From: Helicobacteraceae bacterium
GTDB taxonomy: Bacteria; Campylobacterota; Campylobacteria; Campylobacterales; Sulfurimonadaceae
Direction of reading: 5' to 3'
Assembly: GCA_947497635.1 (NCBI GenBank)
Contig: CANMHZ010000053.1
Coordinates: 1 to 7,485, forward strand
DNA length: 7,485 nt
A model generated the notes under the pieces. That model did no database searches. It worked only from the letters and a program-made list of their open reading frames with translations, and was not told the origin of the DNA. Positions 6,106 to 7,485 of this stretch are shown one piece after another. A program made the translations under genes and the position numbers. The first letter of the stretch is position 1. Each line of letters begins with the position of its first letter.

Positions 6106-6921
6106 ATGAGAGTTGCACGTACCGTAAAAGAGTTACGGGAGATTTTAGATTGTGAATCAAGAAGAATTGGATTTGTTCCGACAATGGGAGCCCTGCATAT
6201 CGGGCACCGCTCCCTCATTGAAGCAGCACGCCGTGAGAATGAGGTTGTCGTCGTCTCTATTTATGTCAATCCGACCCAATTTTTAGCCGGGGAGGATTTG
6301 AGTAAATATCCACGTCGTGAGGAAGCTGATTTCAAAATTTGTGAGCTTAGTGGTGTCGATGTCCTCTTTTATCCCGAATCAATGTACGAAGCCGATGAGG
6401 TGAGTGTATGTGCTTCTGCTGTTCGTGGTTATATCCTTGAGGGGGCATCTCGTCCTGGACATTTTGATGGGATGTTAACCGTTGTGCTAAAACTCCTTAA
6501 TGCTGTCCGCCCTTCAAAAGTCTATTTCGGAAAAAAAGATGCTCAACAGCTCGCATTGATTACCCAAATGGTACGAAATTTTAATATGAATATTGAGATT
6601 GTTCCGATGGAGACAGTAAGGGAAAAAGACGGTCTGGCTCTTAGCAGCCGTAATATTTATTTGGACACCATTCAGCGCACAGAGGCACTCAAACTCTCCT
6701 CCTCTCTGAAAGAGGCTAGCAAAATGGTGATGCAAGGGAATCGTAATAGCAGTGAACTTCAGAAGGCGATGTTGGCAATTTTGGAGCCTTTGGAGGTTGA
6801 ATACGTCGCCATCGTTAACCGCGCGTTTGAATCTATCTCGGAAGTGGTGATCGGGGATACCATCGTTTTGGTCGCTACACGAGTAGGAGTGACACGGCTG
6901 ATTGATAATGTTTGGATGTGA
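6106..6921 (+). CDS. panC: Pantothenate synthetase (pantoate--beta-alanine ligase)
   Basis: A cytosolic enzyme that joins pantoate and beta-alanine with ATP, via pantoyl-adenylate, to make pantothenate, the precursor of coenzyme A. The 271 residues are near the family length of about 280. The nucleotidyltransferase motifs are in order: FVPTMGALHIGHRSL (23-37) with the HIGH site at 31-34, SIYVNPTQF (51-59), RPGHFDGMLTVVLKLLN (116-132) for substrate binding, VYFGKKDAQQLALI (139-152), and the KMSKS-like loop REKDGLALSSRNIYL (172-186). ATG at 6106 follows AAAGG (6093-6097) with eight bases between. It is divergent from prfB and has no panB or panD beside it here, unlike the pan clusters of many Campylobacterota; those genes must be elsewhere if the pathway is complete. 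A small hairpin follows the stop. Confidence 0.97.
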   Translation: MRVARTVKELREILDCESRRIGFVPTMGALHIGHRSLIEAARRENEVVVVSIYVNPTQFLAGEDLSKYPRREEADFKICELSGVDVLFYPESMYEADEVSVCASAVRGYILEGASRPGHFDGMLTVVLKLLNAVRPSKVYFGKKDAQQLALITQMVRNFNMNIEIVPMETVREKDGLALSSRNIYLDTIQRTEALKLSSSLKEASKMVMQGNRNSSELQKAMLAILEPLEVEYVAIVNRAFESISEVVIGDTIVLVATRVGVTRLIDNVWM

Positions 6922-6926
6922 AACAA

Positions 6927-6952
6927 GGGAGACGTTCTCTCTGCTATTTTTT
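6927..6952 (+). terminator. Weak Rho-independent terminator after panC
   Basis: A 6-bp stem, GGGAGA (6927-6932) with TCTCTC (6936-6941), one G-T pair and a CGT loop, starts five bases after the panC stop. TGCTA then a run of six T (6947-6952) follows. The stem is short, so termination may be partial and panC transcripts may run on into rpsL. Confidence 0.5.
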
Positions 6953-6999
6953 CATTTTAAACCTTCCTTAAAATAAGCTATATTTAATCACTAATCGGG

Positions 7000-7005
7000 T
7001 AGAAT
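7000..7005 (+). promoter_or_regulatory. Candidate -10 element of the rpsL promoter
   Basis: TAGAAT preceded by a very AT-rich stretch (about 6950-6995) with repeated T tracts, the usual Campylobacterota arrangement where a -35 box is poorly defined. A start near 7012 would give a leader of about 63 bases before rpsL. The rest of the 153-base gap between panC and rpsL holds only the panC hairpin, this element and the ribosome site. Confidence 0.45.
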
Positions 7006-7063
7006 TTCGCGTTTATTAGTCCCCTATGGGTGGATCTAAGATTCTACTGGAACATTTCAAAAC

Positions 7064-7070
7064 AAGGAGA
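7064..7070 (+). promoter_or_regulatory. rpsL: Strong ribosome binding site that fixes the rpsL start
   Basis: AAGGAGA lies four bases ahead of ATG 7075. It decides for this start over the in-frame GTG at 7030, which would add 15 residues not found in S12. Confidence 0.85.
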
Positions 7071-7074
7071 TTGT

Positions 7075-7455
7075 ATGCCAACAATCAACCAGCTTATTCG
7101 TAAAGAGCGACAAGCGGTCGTGAAAAAATCAAAATCACCCGCTTTGGTGTCATGTCCACAACGTCGTGGAGTATGTACTCGTGTTTATACTACAACCCCT
7201 AAAAAACCTAACTCGGCTCTTCGTAAAGTTGCTAAAGTTCGTTTGACTTCAGGGTTTGAAGTTATTAGTTATATCGGTGGTGAGGGTCACAACTTGCAAG
7301 AGCACTCGATCGTTCTCGTTCGTGGTGGTCGTGTAAAAGATTTACCAGGGGTAAAATATCACATCGTACGTGGTGCTCTTGATACTGCGGGTGTTAAAGA
7401 CCGTAAAGTATCTCGTTCTAAATACGGAACGAAAAAAGCTAAGGTTAAGAAATAA
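7075..7455 (+). CDS. rpsL: 30S ribosomal protein S12
   Basis: S12 sits at the decoding centre of the small ribosomal subunit and controls tRNA selection accuracy. The 126 residues begin MPTINQLIRKER and run colinear with E. coli S12 without gaps until near the C-terminus. Conserved blocks are CPQRRGVCTRVYTTTPKKPNSALRK (27-51), SYIGGEGHNLQEHS (65-78) and RGGRVKDLPGVKYHIVRGALD (83-103). The residues whose change gives streptomycin resistance or dependence are wild type (Lys43, Lys88), and Asp89, the site of methylthiolation in some bacteria, is present. The tail is lysine-rich (KKAKVKK). It appears to be the first gene of the str operon, with rpsG and fusA expected beyond the window; the last 30 bases hold no recognisable gene start. 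Confidence 0.99.
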   Translation: MPTINQLIRKERQAVVKKSKSPALVSCPQRRGVCTRVYTTTPKKPNSALRKVAKVRLTSGFEVISYIGGEGHNLQEHSIVLVRGGRVKDLPGVKYHIVRGALDTAGVKDRKVSRSKYGTKKAKVKK

Positions 7456-7485
7456 TCATCTAACCCAACAAGATTCGGTTTCAGT

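Noticed and set aside
7019..7034. Small CCC/GGG hairpin in the rpsL leader as a regulatory element
   Set aside because: Very short and irregular; it matches no known ribosomal-protein leader that I recognise.
7030..7074. 15-residue N-terminal extension of S12 from GTG 7030
   Set aside because: A strong AAGGAGA site sits just before ATG 7075 and S12 proteins begin at MPTINQL-type sequence; the upstream codons have no ribosome site and lie in the leader.

Overview
The window is an ordinary chromosomal segment of a Campylobacterota (epsilonproteobacterial) bacterium of moderate GC content. The protein sequences point there: RpoC carries an enlarged insertion, RF2 begins with the DxYE(F/Y)xELLKTL-type N-terminus without a frameshift site, and Bpt and S12 resemble those of Campylobacter relatives. 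A Sulfuricurvum- or Sulfurimonas-like free-living member fits the base composition, but I cannot fix the genus from the sequence alone. All assignments rest on recognised motifs; no database search was possible.

Layout. From base 2 to 3055 the window holds the C-terminal two thirds of rpoC (RNA polymerase beta'), cut by the window edge. A hairpin follows. Then comes a divergent pair around a 120-bp control region: on the minus strand a small polytopic membrane protein of the DsbD_2 / 'TauE/SafE-like' cytochrome-biogenesis type (3135-3824), and on the plus strand a secreted MerP/CopZ-like heavy-metal-binding protein (3945-4208). Between them lies a 37-bp interrupted inverted repeat with nested TGTNACA motifs that looks like an operator. 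The metallochaperone gene abuts, tail to tail and with no spacer, the minus-strand pair prfB-bpt (release factor 2, then aspartate/glutamate leucyltransferase; 14-nt overlap). prfB is divergent from panC (pantothenate synthetase, plus strand, 6106-6921). Last comes rpsL (ribosomal protein S12, 7075-7455) with its own promoter and a strong Shine-Dalgarno site, presumably leading into rpsG and fusA beyond the window.

How the parts relate. rpoC and rpsL are classical neighbours in bacteria. Here five unrelated genes sit between them, so the interval behaves as an insertion site, as the corresponding interval does in Campylobacter jejuni. prfB and bpt concern translation termination and N-degron protein turnover; panC makes pantothenate for CoA. 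The membrane protein and the secreted metal-binding protein probably work together in copper (or other soft metal) handling or cytochrome oxidase maturation, because the same two domains occur fused in one polypeptide in other Proteobacteria. I see no CRISPR, transposon, phage, tRNA or rRNA. No exotic system is evident; the best leads are the metal divergon with its operator and the SPY (instead of SPF) stop-codon-reading motif of RF2.
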